Shown here: positions 1-8,510 of the stretch, in pieces | How positions within the stretch are numbered: position 1 is the first letter of the stretch | Layout of the letters: every line of letters begins with the position of its first letter | Assembly (NCBI GenBank): GCA_021324185.1 | Contig: JAJPJN010000010.1 | Location: 1-59,113 of the forward strand | Source: Terriglobia bacterium | GTDB lineage: Bacteria; Acidobacteriota; Terriglobia; Bryobacterales; Bryobacteraceae | DNA length: 59,113 bases | Direction of reading: 5' to 3' | The notes under the pieces: generated by a model | What the model was told of the DNA's origin: nothing | The model's input: the letters and a program-made list of their open reading frames with translations, nothing else | Database searches by the model: none | Position numbers and translations under genes: made by a program

Positions 1-171
1 CAACGCAAAAAAGAGAAGCACGAGCTGGCGCAAGACATCGCCAAACTCAAAAAACAGCTCCTCGAAATCCGTTTCGCCAAGGTCTCGGTAGCTCTATTGA
101 GCAAAAATCACGCCCCCAAAGCCTCCGACCCCTGCGATTTTGAAGTCACTCAGGCCGGTTCCTTAAGCTGA
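1..171 (+). CDS. C-terminal end of an unidentified coiled-coil protein (5' truncated)
   Basis: The first reading frame is open from the window edge to a TGA at 169-171 and gives 56 residues. Its first half is highly charged with heptad-like leucines (for example QDIAKLKKQLLEI), which suggests the end of a coiled coil. The tail is polar with no recognisable motif. The start lies outside the window, so length and family cannot be judged. It could be a chance open frame, but the coiled-coil composition and the co-directional YihY gene favour a real C-terminus. Confidence 0.5.
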   Translation, partial: QRKKEKHELAQDIAKLKKQLLEIRFAKVSVALLSKNHAPKASDPCDFEVTQAGSLS

Positions 172-193
172 CCGCTGAGAGCTGATAGCTGAT

Positions 194-296
194 CGCTTCC
201 GTCTCCTTGGCTTCTTGGCTTCCTTGGCTGGCTTCCTTGGCTTCCTGGGCTTCTTGGCTTCCTCGGCTTCTTGGCTTCCTTGGCTTCCTGCTTCCT
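194..296. repeat. A-free 8-9 bp tandem repeat (TTGGCTTCC-like)
   Basis: For 103 consecutive bases the plus strand contains no A. The stretch is built from about ten degenerate copies of TTGGCTTCC or TTGGCTTC. It directly follows a short run of AGCTGAT/AGCTGAG units (about 166-193) and ends 12 bases before the YihY start codon. Frames through it give only low-complexity peptides, so it is taken as non-coding. Confidence 0.85.
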
Positions 297-307
297 AATA
301 TGGCTGT

Positions 308-1213
308 ATGCCCCAAATGTGGACCCTTGGCGGCTTGTCTGTACGCGAGCTTCTGCGCCGTACCTGGATCGAGAGCTGGACCGATGCCGTCTACGGACAG
401 GCGGGCCGCATGGCGTTTTATCACTTCCTCGCCATCTTCCCGTGCCTTGTTCTTTTTCTCGCGCTCGCGGGCGGCGTGCCATCCATCGGCCCGGGCGTGA
501 AGGACAGAGCTGGCGAAGTCATCCAACAGGTGTTGCCGCAAGAAGCCGCCGGACTCGTCTATTCCATAATTGCTGAATTGCAGCAGCAATCGCTCGCCGG
601 CTTTCAACTGCTGTCTGTCGCCGCCGGAGCGCTTTGGGCCGCAATGAATGGAACATGGGCGCTCATCTTCGGATTGGATGTCGCCTATGAAGTGGAGGAA
701 ACACGCTCCTGGTGGGAACTCGGAATCACCATCGCCGGCCTCTCCATCGCGCTCGCAATCCTGGGCGCGCTGGCGCTCCTATTGCTCTTTTCAGCCGTCG
801 AGATGGACGCCCGAATCTTTCACAACACCCCGGTCATCGCGATGCGAATCTTGGATTGGATCGCAGTGATTGCTCTGTTGATGCTGTCGTTCGCAATCAT
901 CTATCGGTTTGCGCCAAATCTGCGCGATGCCGAATGGAAATGGAGCACGCCCGGCTCGCTATGTGCTCTCGGTTTGTGGCTGGTCTCCACCTTCGGCCTG
1001 CGGTTCTATTTTCAACACATCAGTAACTACCACCGGACTTATGGACACCTGAATACGGTAGTTATGCTGATGCTCTGGCTGTATTTCACGAATGCGGCGA
1101 TCCTGATCGGCGGCGAAATGAACTCGGAGATCGAAAAAGCCGCAGCGGAACAGAGAGGTGAGCGGCATCGAGGCGGCGAGGCCACCCACGGCCACATCAC
1201 GGCACGATCATAA
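308..1213 (+). CDS. YihY/BrkB family inner-membrane protein
   Basis: This is a 301-residue polytopic membrane protein of the YihY/UPF0761 (BrkB) family, once misnamed RNase BN; its biochemical role is not settled. The family pattern is clear: an N-terminal amphipathic segment, then AFYHFLAIFPCLVLFLAL around residues 36-53, about six hydrophobic segments, and the hallmark YGHLNTVVMLMLWLYFTNAA close to the C-terminus followed by GGEMNSEIE. Length is normal. The ATG at 308 has no convincing ribosome site, and an in-frame ATG at 317 is an alternative. Its last 17 bases overlap the convergent VWFA gene. Confidence 0.9.
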   Translation: MPQMWTLGGLSVRELLRRTWIESWTDAVYGQAGRMAFYHFLAIFPCLVLFLALAGGVPSIGPGVKDRAGEVIQQVLPQEAAGLVYSIIAELQQQSLAGFQLLSVAAGALWAAMNGTWALIFGLDVAYEVEETRSWWELGITIAGLSIALAILGALALLLLFSAVEMDARIFHNTPVIAMRILDWIAVIALLMLSFAIIYRFAPNLRDAEWKWSTPGSLCALGLWLVSTFGLRFYFQHISNYHRTYGHLNTVVMLMLWLYFTNAAILIGGEMNSEIEKAAAEQRGERHRGGEATHGHITARS

Positions 1214-3293
1214 CCGGCGCCTGCCAGAACGCCGCTTTGTGCTGCACCGGATCGAGCACGGTGACCTGACAGTTATACTCTCCGGTAGCAAGCTTCGTCA
1301 GCGCGATATCGAAGCGGATGGGCATCGTTTTCAACCGGTTGTTCATCGCGTCAGTGATCTTCACCGGCGGCGTCTCAAACGCCTTCGCAGATCCTCGATA
1401 AAAGCTGACGAATGCTAGTAGCGGGTGCGGGCTCTGGGCATCCTGCTCGTAAGCTTGCAGATATACATACATTTCGCGCGACTTACTAAATACCCGCGTA
1501 ACGCTGGGAATTAATTTTTCACCTTGCTGCACCAAAGGGTTCGCCGCTTCGGCCGCCTGCCCGTTTTTCTCTTTCACGTTATAGAGCGCCTCGCGTAAAG
1601 GAACCCGCTGGCTGCCTAAAACAACCGAGCTGATGGCGATGCGCTGCGTCTCCTTGTTCAGGTTGGCGATTCGAAAGGTAGTCTGATACGTACCGATCCG
1701 GCCGGTCACGTCATCGCGCGATAAAAATTTAATGGTGTATTTGCCGGGCAATAGAGTAAAGCCGGCATCGTATTCGATAGGCCGTTTAGCAAGCTCGGCA
1801 GCAGTCGCATCGCTGAGCTTCACATCGACCTTATCGCGCAGATTCGTAATAGTGGTCCCGTATTCGTCTTTGATTTCGCCGATGAAGTCGATCACCGTAT
1901 GTTCCGCGCCGCGGCGCTTTGCCAGCGCCAGTTCCCGGCCCGGAATTTTCACGATGATCGGAACGAAATATTCGGCGCGATTGAGCTGGAAGTAATCGAT
2001 CTCCATCGCAATCGTCAGCTCGGTAATCGGGTCGCCCAGCATCAGCGCGTCTTCGAGTTGCCGTTCTTTATCGGCTGCATTGAACTTGGCGAACTGTTTG
2101 CCCGCGTAGTAGCCCTGGCGATAATCCAGATTCGCCGAAATGGAATTAAGCGTGATCTTGATCCGCCGGAACTTACCGTCTAACGCGGTGTTACTGGTGT
2201 AATAGCCTAGGACGTAGTAACTCGAAATAGATCGTTCCGCTTGTGTAATACCTTTGGTGAGATCGTTGTAGTCGAGCAGTGCTTTGCCGCCGGTGTCTGA
2301 AGCCAGCGCGTAAAGCGTATCCTGCGATTGCTGAAAGTTATTCATCACGGCAAGCGCCGATGCGCCGGAATACATGCCTATTCCGCCCGGTGAGCCGTGG
2401 GTCGCATCGCCCAACGGCGCCTGCGCAACTAAGCCGCGCGCGTCAATGGGCCAAAAGGTAACGCCGCTACGAATCGCGGCGTTGATTGTAGCGTGTAACT
2501 GTGCTTGATTGTTCAGCCCGTTCAAGCGCAGGCCGCTGGAAAAATAGATGAGCGATTTCTTTTCGCTGACCTGGCCTAACATCGTCGCCGCCGTCTGCAA
2601 CGCCGATAGTTGCCGGTCCGTATTGAAGATGTTGAATTCAGAATCGTCCTGCCCGAATGCAGCCCCGGCATCGGCGGCGCTGGCGTCGCTCGCGCTTTCG
2701 TCAAACCCCTGGCCTTCGCCCACCGCCATGGTCTGCAGGATGCTCAGCAGGCGGTTGTGATCGCCGGTGAAGTCCTGCAGAACATCGACAGCGCCCCCGG
2801 AATACCGCATAATCGCCACCAGGTCGTTGGCGCTCATCTGTGTCCGGATGAATTTCTCGGCGGCGTCTATGGCGCGTATCTGGTCCGATGGCGGCATGGC
2901 CGTCATATCGAAGTAGAAGGCCAGCAGCCGGTGATCTTTGTAGCGCGTGTTGCCCGGTGCCTCCGGAGTAATGTGCACGCGGCTGAGCTTGTCGTAGATG
3001 TGTATGTTTTCAGGCTGCGGCGGCTCATTGGCCGGCGCACTGTCGGGCAAAGCCTGGTACTCGAAGAATTTAATGGTCTGCGGAACTCCGTTTTCAGTAA
3101 CTGTAAAGTCTTTCGCGGTCAGCCCCTGAATCGGTTTGCCGCTCTTGTCTGTGACCGAGACCGTCTCGACCACTAACTGCGCTCCGGTGCTGAACGTAAC
3201 CGTTCCCGAGGCGCCGGGCGGCGCGTTCTGGCCGACCTGCTGCGCTCGGGCGTTCAGCGCAAAAAGTAGCGTGACAAAGAGGCTCGCCCGCAT
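1197..3293 (-). CDS. Secreted VWFA-related Acidobacterial-domain protein (TIGR03436 type)
   Basis: This 698-residue exported protein begins with a signal peptide (residues 1-18, ending near ARAQ). A TIGR03436-type region follows: VETVSVTDKSGKPIQGLTAKDFTVTENG near 45-70, then a von Willebrand A-like fold from about 125. Its metal site is degenerate, with YFDMTAM in place of DxSxS, which I believe is common in this group. The C-terminal 300 residues are beta-rich and unassigned. It is the last gene of the BlaI-BlaR1-barrel-VWFA operon: its ATG lies 2 bases after the TGA of the barrel gene, with GAGG upstream. Role unknown; a periplasmic or surface adhesion/ligand-binding function is inferred. 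Confidence 0.88.
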   Translation of the reverse strand: MRASLFVTLLFALNARAQQVGQNAPPGASGTVTFSTGAQLVVETVSVTDKSGKPIQGLTAKDFTVTENGVPQTIKFFEYQALPDSAPANEPPQPENIHIYDKLSRVHITPEAPGNTRYKDHRLLAFYFDMTAMPPSDQIRAIDAAEKFIRTQMSANDLVAIMRYSGGAVDVLQDFTGDHNRLLSILQTMAVGEGQGFDESASDASAADAGAAFGQDDSEFNIFNTDRQLSALQTAATMLGQVSEKKSLIYFSSGLRLNGLNNQAQLHATINAAIRSGVTFWPIDARGLVAQAPLGDATHGSPGGIGMYSGASALAVMNNFQQSQDTLYALASDTGGKALLDYNDLTKGITQAERSISSYYVLGYYTSNTALDGKFRRIKITLNSISANLDYRQGYYAGKQFAKFNAADKERQLEDALMLGDPITELTIAMEIDYFQLNRAEYFVPIIVKIPGRELALAKRRGAEHTVIDFIGEIKDEYGTTITNLRDKVDVKLSDATAAELAKRPIEYDAGFTLLPGKYTIKFLSRDDVTGRIGTYQTTFRIANLNKETQRIAISSVVLGSQRVPLREALYNVKEKNGQAAEAANPLVQQGEKLIPSVTRVFSKSREMYVYLQAYEQDAQSPHPLLAFVSFYRGSAKAFETPPVKITDAMNNRLKTMPIRFDIALTKLATGEYNCQVTVLDPVQHKAAFWQAPVMIVP

Positions 3294-3295
3294 CG

Positions 3296-6286
3296 TCAGA
3301 ACCTCACGCGTAGAGTCGTTTGCAAAGCGCGCATGGGATTAGCCGCGGCGGGTAGGCCGAACTGGGCGTTGTTGATAATCGTGACCCAGTTTGTAAAGGT
3401 GACGTGATTCAACGCGTTTGTCGAATCGACTCGTAAGTCTAAGTTAAAGCGGTCACTCAACCGGAAAGTCCGGCCGAGTGAAGCGTTCAGAGTAAATTGC
3501 GCCGGACCGGTGATCGAGTTCCTGCCCGCATTGCCCCACTGGCCCGGCAGAGGCGCCGAGTAGGCAGCCGGATTGAGGTGAAAGCCTGCCGGAGCAGCAT
3601 AGAGCGGTGCACCCGTGTACTCCGGGCGAATCGTTCCGGTCACGCCTGTTCCTTGCACGGGCTGAAGATAGATCGGCGTCTCCGGAAAACCGCTGCCCGC
3701 GGTAATTTGTGTCTGGAATGTCCACTCTTTGAGCAAAGCGCCGCGCCAGCCGCTCAGGAGCGTGCCGCCGCCCATTCCCATACCGCTTGTATACTGCATA
3801 GCAACAGTTAGTAAGTGGCGTTGGTCAAAGCTCGAAAGACTCCGCTCAGCGCGCAGATTCAGCCAGTTCTGTGCGATCTGTAAGTGGCTCTGCGACACGG
3901 CCGGAGAAATGGATGTCGGCGGCGCGAAGGAATTCTGCGTGGACGCCGACAGCGACCGCGATGGACTGCCGAGCGCGGCATCGTCGTCGATCGCCTTGGA
4001 GAAGGTGTATTGTGCGGTCGCCGTAAAGCCGTTATGCAGCCTGCGCCGCAGTTGAATCTGCCCGGCCTCTCGAGTGGAGTTGCCGTTGGAAGTAAGATAA
4101 GCGAATCCCGTCGGGCAGGCAAGACAGGGATTCAGGGCATTGTACGGTACGGTGTTAGGCAGAAATTCCTGCACGCCCCGGGTCCCTTTATCGCCCAGGT
4201 AACTGGCCAGCATCTGCAGGGAGGCAGGCAGATCGCGCTGGATCGATACGTTCCAGATATTAACGTATCCGACGCGGAAGTTAGGATCGACAGCAAATGT
4301 ATTCGGCGTGATGGCCGGCGAACCGTTGAACCCGTTCGCCAGTGTCAGCGGATCTGCCGGGCTGTTCTGTACGCTCAGGCTTTTCGAGAGCGGCGATTGT
4401 TGCGCCATCTCGAGTGCAATGGTCTGATAAACGGAGGTATCGCGATAAGTTCCGAATCCGGCTCGAACCACCATCGATGAGCCCGAAAGCGGGCGCCACG
4501 AGATAGCCACGCGTGGTTCAAATCCGTTCTTGTCCGGGCGCAACAGCGAGCTCGGATAACGTGTGCCCGTCAGCGGGCCAACGGGATTGTTCGACACCAC
4601 AGGAGCGATCTGCGAAAAATAGGGCGCGATGTCCAGGTTCACCAGGCGGCCAAAGAGTTCAGTGATCGGCGCGCCGTATTCCCAGCGCACTCCGGCATTG
4701 AGCGTGAATTCGGGACTGATGCGCCAGTCGTCTACGAAATAGGCGTCGTAAACCGATTCGCGAAAGTACTTATCCGCATTGCCGAACGCAATGGAACTGG
4801 TATCGGGAATGCCCAGCAGAAAATCGGCAAAATCGGAGCCGGCCGCTTGTCCTGTAAACGTAAAGCTGCCGCGCGGGTTTTGTTGCGAAAGATAGTTGAA
4901 CTCCTGACGCCGGAAATCGCCTCCGGCTGTGATGTTATGCCGCCCGCGATTCCATATCGCGGAAGCCGAAACCGCGCTGGTCTGATTGCGATTAAACTCC
5001 GGTACCGCGTCTGTCAGTTCGCTGATGCCGCTTGAAAACTGCAGCGATGGTGGCCCCCAATATTGCGGCGCCTGATCGTTGCCTTGAATGCCCGCGATGC
5101 CGGAGACGTTCTCGCGATTCTCGAAGTAAGGCCGGACATGCGTGGCGAAGCGGCTGAACTGGTATCCCAGATTCATGAACGTCCGCGAGCCAAACCGGTG
5201 CGACCAGGTGACGTTGCTGTTCAAGCCCAAAGAATCGGTCGCATCCAGAAAGTTAAATAAGTTGGAGGAATCGGATCGCGTATCTTGAAAGGCAACGCCG
5301 CCATAGACCATATCGCGCCGGCTGAATGACTTATTCAGCCGCGCTTGCATCGCATCCTGGTGCGTCGCGCCGATGACCGGAACCTGATAGTTATAGCGGT
5401 CGCTGCCGGTAAAGTTCGGAAGCGGGTACAGGCTCAGCAGGGCGAGAGCTTGCAAGCTGATCCGGCTCGGCGGAATGACCATGCCGGGTAGAATGCCGTT
5501 GCGCTCCGCCGCAGTCGGCATCAGGCCGGATTCAGTCGTCACGTTACGATTGCGTGTCCATTGATATCCGACAAAAAAGTTCGGGCCATGTGCCAGTAGA
5601 TGTGGAATTTTCAACGGGCCGCCGAGCGTTGCGACTCCGGTGAGGTGATTGTAATTCGGTTTCGGAGTATCTTGACCAGTTAACGAATAGGAGCGCGCAT
5701 CCCAAATCGAATTTTCCAGAATCATGCCCAGGCTGCCGTTATATAGTCCTTTGCCCCCGTTGCGATTATTGCCGAATACAGGAGCTTGCGCAAACGGCGA
5801 GGCTGCTCCATTATTGATGCTGCCGTTGATCAGAAATCCGTCATTGGCGCGCTGCGCAACGTCATCGGGCAAGTTGGCCTCCGCTGGTGCGGGCGGCTTT
5901 TGTGCCTCGGGAGCAGTAGTATTCTTCGCCTGCTCCTGCGGGGTTGGTATGGCGGCAGTTGGTGCAGGCGCAACTGCCCCGATCCGGTCGAGCGGCAACA
6001 GCTTCAGTTCAAATTTCCCAGGCTCAGCACCTGGACCAACGGTGATCTGCTGCTTCAACGGCTCGAAGCAAAGCATGTCGATCTCGATCGTCCATTGCCC
6101 GTCTGCCAGATCAGAAAACGAGTAGTTACCGTTCGGATCAGTAATTGAGGTTAGTTTCTTATCGCCTTGAGTAACTGTCACCGTAGCGCCTGGAACCGGC
6201 AGCCCGCCGAACGTAACTTGTCCACGATATTCAGCGGCTGCCGCAGCGGAAACAACGAGCACGGCAATGGCGATCAGTCGCGTCAC
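3296..6286 (-). CDS. TonB-dependent-receptor-like (Oar-type) outer-membrane barrel with carboxypeptidase-regulatory domain
   Basis: This 996-residue protein has a signal peptide (1-18), a CarboxypepD_reg-like beta-sandwich (about 19-95, with PVPGATVTVTQGDKK and DPNGNYSFSDLADG), a Pro/Ala-rich linker (100-145) and a long beta-barrel ending in LRVRF with the terminal Phe expected for outer-membrane insertion. Acidobacteria carry many such Oar/TonB-receptor-like proteins; the substrate cannot be read from sequence. The start is GTG, two bases after the TAG of the upstream BlaR1-like gene. A tonB gene lies at 12081-12818 but is not in the operon. Control by the BlaI/BlaR1 pair is inferred from operon structure. 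Confidence 0.88.
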   Translation of the reverse strand: MTRLIAIAVLVVSAAAAAEYRGQVTFGGLPVPGATVTVTQGDKKLTSITDPNGNYSFSDLADGQWTIEIDMLCFEPLKQQITVGPGAEPGKFELKLLPLDRIGAVAPAPTAAIPTPQEQAKNTTAPEAQKPPAPAEANLPDDVAQRANDGFLINGSINNGAASPFAQAPVFGNNRNGGKGLYNGSLGMILENSIWDARSYSLTGQDTPKPNYNHLTGVATLGGPLKIPHLLAHGPNFFVGYQWTRNRNVTTESGLMPTAAERNGILPGMVIPPSRISLQALALLSLYPLPNFTGSDRYNYQVPVIGATHQDAMQARLNKSFSRRDMVYGGVAFQDTRSDSSNLFNFLDATDSLGLNSNVTWSHRFGSRTFMNLGYQFSRFATHVRPYFENRENVSGIAGIQGNDQAPQYWGPPSLQFSSGISELTDAVPEFNRNQTSAVSASAIWNRGRHNITAGGDFRRQEFNYLSQQNPRGSFTFTGQAAGSDFADFLLGIPDTSSIAFGNADKYFRESVYDAYFVDDWRISPEFTLNAGVRWEYGAPITELFGRLVNLDIAPYFSQIAPVVSNNPVGPLTGTRYPSSLLRPDKNGFEPRVAISWRPLSGSSMVVRAGFGTYRDTSVYQTIALEMAQQSPLSKSLSVQNSPADPLTLANGFNGSPAITPNTFAVDPNFRVGYVNIWNVSIQRDLPASLQMLASYLGDKGTRGVQEFLPNTVPYNALNPCLACPTGFAYLTSNGNSTREAGQIQLRRRLHNGFTATAQYTFSKAIDDDAALGSPSRSLSASTQNSFAPPTSISPAVSQSHLQIAQNWLNLRAERSLSSFDQRHLLTVAMQYTSGMGMGGGTLLSGWRGALLKEWTFQTQITAGSGFPETPIYLQPVQGTGVTGTIRPEYTGAPLYAAPAGFHLNPAAYSAPLPGQWGNAGRNSITGPAQFTLNASLGRTFRLSDRFNLDLRVDSTNALNHVTFTNWVTIINNAQFGLPAAANPMRALQTTLRVRF

Positions 6287-6288
6287 GG

Positions 6289-8067
6289 CTAATTCTCAGT
6301 GGGGTGTTCGACCTGTTGTATTACCAAAACGTCAGTGGGCGCCTTTTGCGACTCGAGCTTGAGGCCAAGCTGCTCTTGCAGTGCAGTAAAAATGGACGGG
6401 CCGGAAGAATCAGGCGGCGGTGGAGGCGCGGCGGCCTCAGATCCTGGTCCGCGCCCACCGGGCATCATGGCTTGTTGATTTTCATCCGGCGTCCACTTCA
6501 GTGTGAAATCGTATTTGCCGGGCAGGCCGGTCTTATCGACAACGATCCTGCCGACAATGCGCGACAGCACATTCGCGAACATGGGTAAATCTACATAAGT
6601 GACGGTCAACTCGCCGCGGCCGTTGAGCCGGATGCCTTCGCCCTGCATCGGACGCTCTTTGCCGGGCGCTGCCGCGGGTGCATCAGGCAGTTGGACCGGC
6701 GGCTTGAACGTGGACTCTTTGAACTTCGGGCCATTCTTCGCGACGACAAGCGCGTAGATAGGCAGGTCTTTGGTCTCGTGACTTAACACGAGCTTGAACC
6801 GATCTGCTAAGAGTGCCTGGAGCATTTTCCTGATCTCCGGCATGCGCTGATCGGGCGGAAGTTTGTCAAGAGCAGCACCGGTGGCCTCGTCCGGTTTGGC
6901 ATCGATTTCATAGCGCTCGGAATCGAGCCAGGAAGGCGCGCCGGAGATCTGTGAGTCTTTTACGTCGTACGCCATCTCGATGAGCATCTTGACGCTGATC
7001 GTTCCGTGGAATTTGCCGCCTTGTGCCATCTGCACAAAGAATTTACCGGCGGTGTCGGCTTTGGCCGGTTTGATGGAAGCCACCTCGAATTGGGGGCCTT
7101 TCGCTTGTTGGGATTGTGGCTGATCTTGCGAAGCGTGCAGGAGGCCGATGGTCAGAGGCAGCGCGATCGCGGCGATTCCGGCCGCGGTTAAGAGTAATCG
7201 CTTATGTAAATTGAGACTCATTGCGCCCTGGCCGGTCATGATGCGGACAATGCGCTTCTTGAGATCGGAACCAGTCACGCCGGCGACACAGGCAACCGGC
7301 GACGAAAGATAGAACTGGCAGACCTTGAGAATGCTTTCGGCATAGACGTTGGGTTGATTGCCGAGCCGAAGCACCTGTTCATCGCAGGCGCGTTCGCGCT
7401 CTTCAAGCAGGCGCGCGCCGATCCACCACACCAGCGGATGGAACCAGAAGACCGCTTCGATCAGCATATGCACCGCGGCGAATAGGTTGTCGCGGCGCCG
7501 TACATGACAAAGCTCGTGAGCCAGGATCGCTTCCAAGTGACTCGATCCGAGATGGAGGCTGATGCCGGCGGGCAGCAACAGAACGGGCCGGAAGATGCCG
7601 AAGATGCCCGGCTCAATTCGAGACATCGAAGAGAGAACTCGAACCGGAGCTTCGATAGGTACTGGCGTGGCGCAGCGGACGGCTGCGCGCGTGCGCAGCC
7701 AGGATCGGCCCCAGCGTGCCAGCACAACGAGGAAGCCACAAAGCCAGAGCCCCAACAGAATGGCCGGGATCGGGTTCGAGGCCGTGGCTGGCGCGGGAGT
7801 CGATGCCCAATCCGCGAAAGTAAACGGCTGGCCGATCTGTGCGACGGATGCGGGAATGGTTGGGCGAGCGACAGGCGTTGCATCCGGCCATCGGAACAGG
7901 CCGCCAATGGCGACAAACAAGGAAAATGGGACCAGAAATTTCAATGATGCGATCAGCCAAACGACATAGCGTGTCTGTGCCCGGTTCTTGCGCAGCGCGA
8001 CGGCAAGCAACGCCGCCGCTAGGGCAAACAGCGTCGACTGCCAGAGATGATTGAGGAATGGGGTCAT
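6289..8067 (-). CDS. BlaR1-type M56 membrane metallopeptidase fused to a TIGR03435 domain
   Basis: This is a 592-residue membrane protein. Helices lie near 4-25, 35-58 and 100-120. The M56 zinc site HELCH is at 184-188, with a further ERERACDE segment near 223-230, and another helix spans 291-310. The C-terminal part (about 327-590) is not a penicillin-binding sensor as in BlaR1/MecR1. It is a TIGR03435 domain beginning FEVASIKP and containing DLPIYALVVAKNGPKF and VDKTGLPGKYDFTLKW. In the BlaR1 family the peptidase inactivates the BlaI repressor after ligand sensing; here TIGR03435 would be the sensor (inference). The start overlaps the BlaI stop by ATGA, so the two are translationally coupled. 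Confidence 0.93.
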   Translation of the reverse strand: MTPFLNHLWQSTLFALAAALLAVALRKNRAQTRYVVWLIASLKFLVPFSLFVAIGGLFRWPDATPVARPTIPASVAQIGQPFTFADWASTPAPATASNPIPAILLGLWLCGFLVVLARWGRSWLRTRAAVRCATPVPIEAPVRVLSSMSRIEPGIFGIFRPVLLLPAGISLHLGSSHLEAILAHELCHVRRRDNLFAAVHMLIEAVFWFHPLVWWIGARLLEERERACDEQVLRLGNQPNVYAESILKVCQFYLSSPVACVAGVTGSDLKKRIVRIMTGQGAMSLNLHKRLLLTAAGIAAIALPLTIGLLHASQDQPQSQQAKGPQFEVASIKPAKADTAGKFFVQMAQGGKFHGTISVKMLIEMAYDVKDSQISGAPSWLDSERYEIDAKPDEATGAALDKLPPDQRMPEIRKMLQALLADRFKLVLSHETKDLPIYALVVAKNGPKFKESTFKPPVQLPDAPAAAPGKERPMQGEGIRLNGRGELTVTYVDLPMFANVLSRIVGRIVVDKTGLPGKYDFTLKWTPDENQQAMMPGGRGPGSEAAAPPPPPDSSGPSIFTALQEQLGLKLESQKAPTDVLVIQQVEHPTEN

Positions 8068-8450
8068 CGCGATTTCTCCTTGTTTTCGAGTTTGCGAAGC
8101 GCTTTTTCCGCTTCTTTGACATCATCCAGAGTGAGTTTGCCCGATTCAATCAGATGAGCCATGACGGGCTGCGCACGGCCGCCGAAGAGGCCGAGCAAAT
8201 CGTCGATTAAGCGCCGCTGGGCTGCGTCGCGCGATATGGCGGGTTCGAAGATATGGAAGTTTGCAACCTTGCCGGCCCGCCGGACCGCTCCTTTTTCTTC
8301 GAGGCGATAGACGGTGGTTTGGATGGTTGTGTAAGCGGGGCGGCGTTTTTCAGGAAAGCTTTCCTGGATCTCCCGAATGGACGATGCTCCGTGCGTCCAG
8401 AGCGCTTCCATGATCTGAAACTCGAGCCTGGTGAGCTTGGTTTGTGGCAT
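8064..8450 (-). CDS. BlaI/MecI/CopY-family transcriptional repressor
   Basis: This 128-residue protein has the winged-helix fold of BlaI repressors: LTRLEFQIMEALWTHGASS in the first helices, YTTIQTTVYRLEEKGAV as recognition helix and wing entry, then a helical dimerisation tail. It is the first gene of a four-gene operon and overlaps the M56 peptidase gene by 4 bases. No Shine-Dalgarno sequence precedes the ATG; the predicted leader is only about a dozen bases, so translation may be near-leaderless. It probably binds the duplicated 17-bp element overlapping its promoter and represses the whole operon. Confidence 0.93.
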   Translation of the reverse strand: MPQTKLTRLEFQIMEALWTHGASSIREIQESFPEKRRPAYTTIQTTVYRLEEKGAVRRAGKVANFHIFEPAISRDAAQRRLIDDLLGLFGGRAQPVMAHLIESGKLTLDDVKEAEKALRKLENKEKSR

Positions 8451-8451
8451 T

Positions 8452-8496
8452 TACTATGACTGTTTGTGATTCTACTATACTTGTTTGTGTTGTCAA
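8452..8496 (-). promoter_or_regulatory. Promoter of the BlaI operon with a 17-bp direct repeat (candidate operator)
   Basis: On the minus strand TTGACA (8491-8496) and TAGAAT (8469-8474) are 16 bases apart, a near-consensus sigma70-type promoter. Two 17-bp elements that differ only at three central positions lie at 8452-8468 and 8473-8489 (plus-strand TACTAT...TGTTTGTG). They are spaced exactly 21 bp, two helical turns. One fills the -35/-10 spacer and overlaps the -10 by two bases; the other lies around the expected transcription start, where a repressor would block polymerase. Each contains a weak ACnAnnTnGT-like dyad. Confidence 0.72.
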
Positions 8497-8510
8497 TAGC
8501 GGAGGCGAAT

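Noticed and set aside
146-607. Minus-strand ORFs reading through the tandem repeat (Lys/Glu/Ser-rich peptides)
   Set aside because: The coding potential is only repeat translation, and most of the rest is antisense to the YihY gene.
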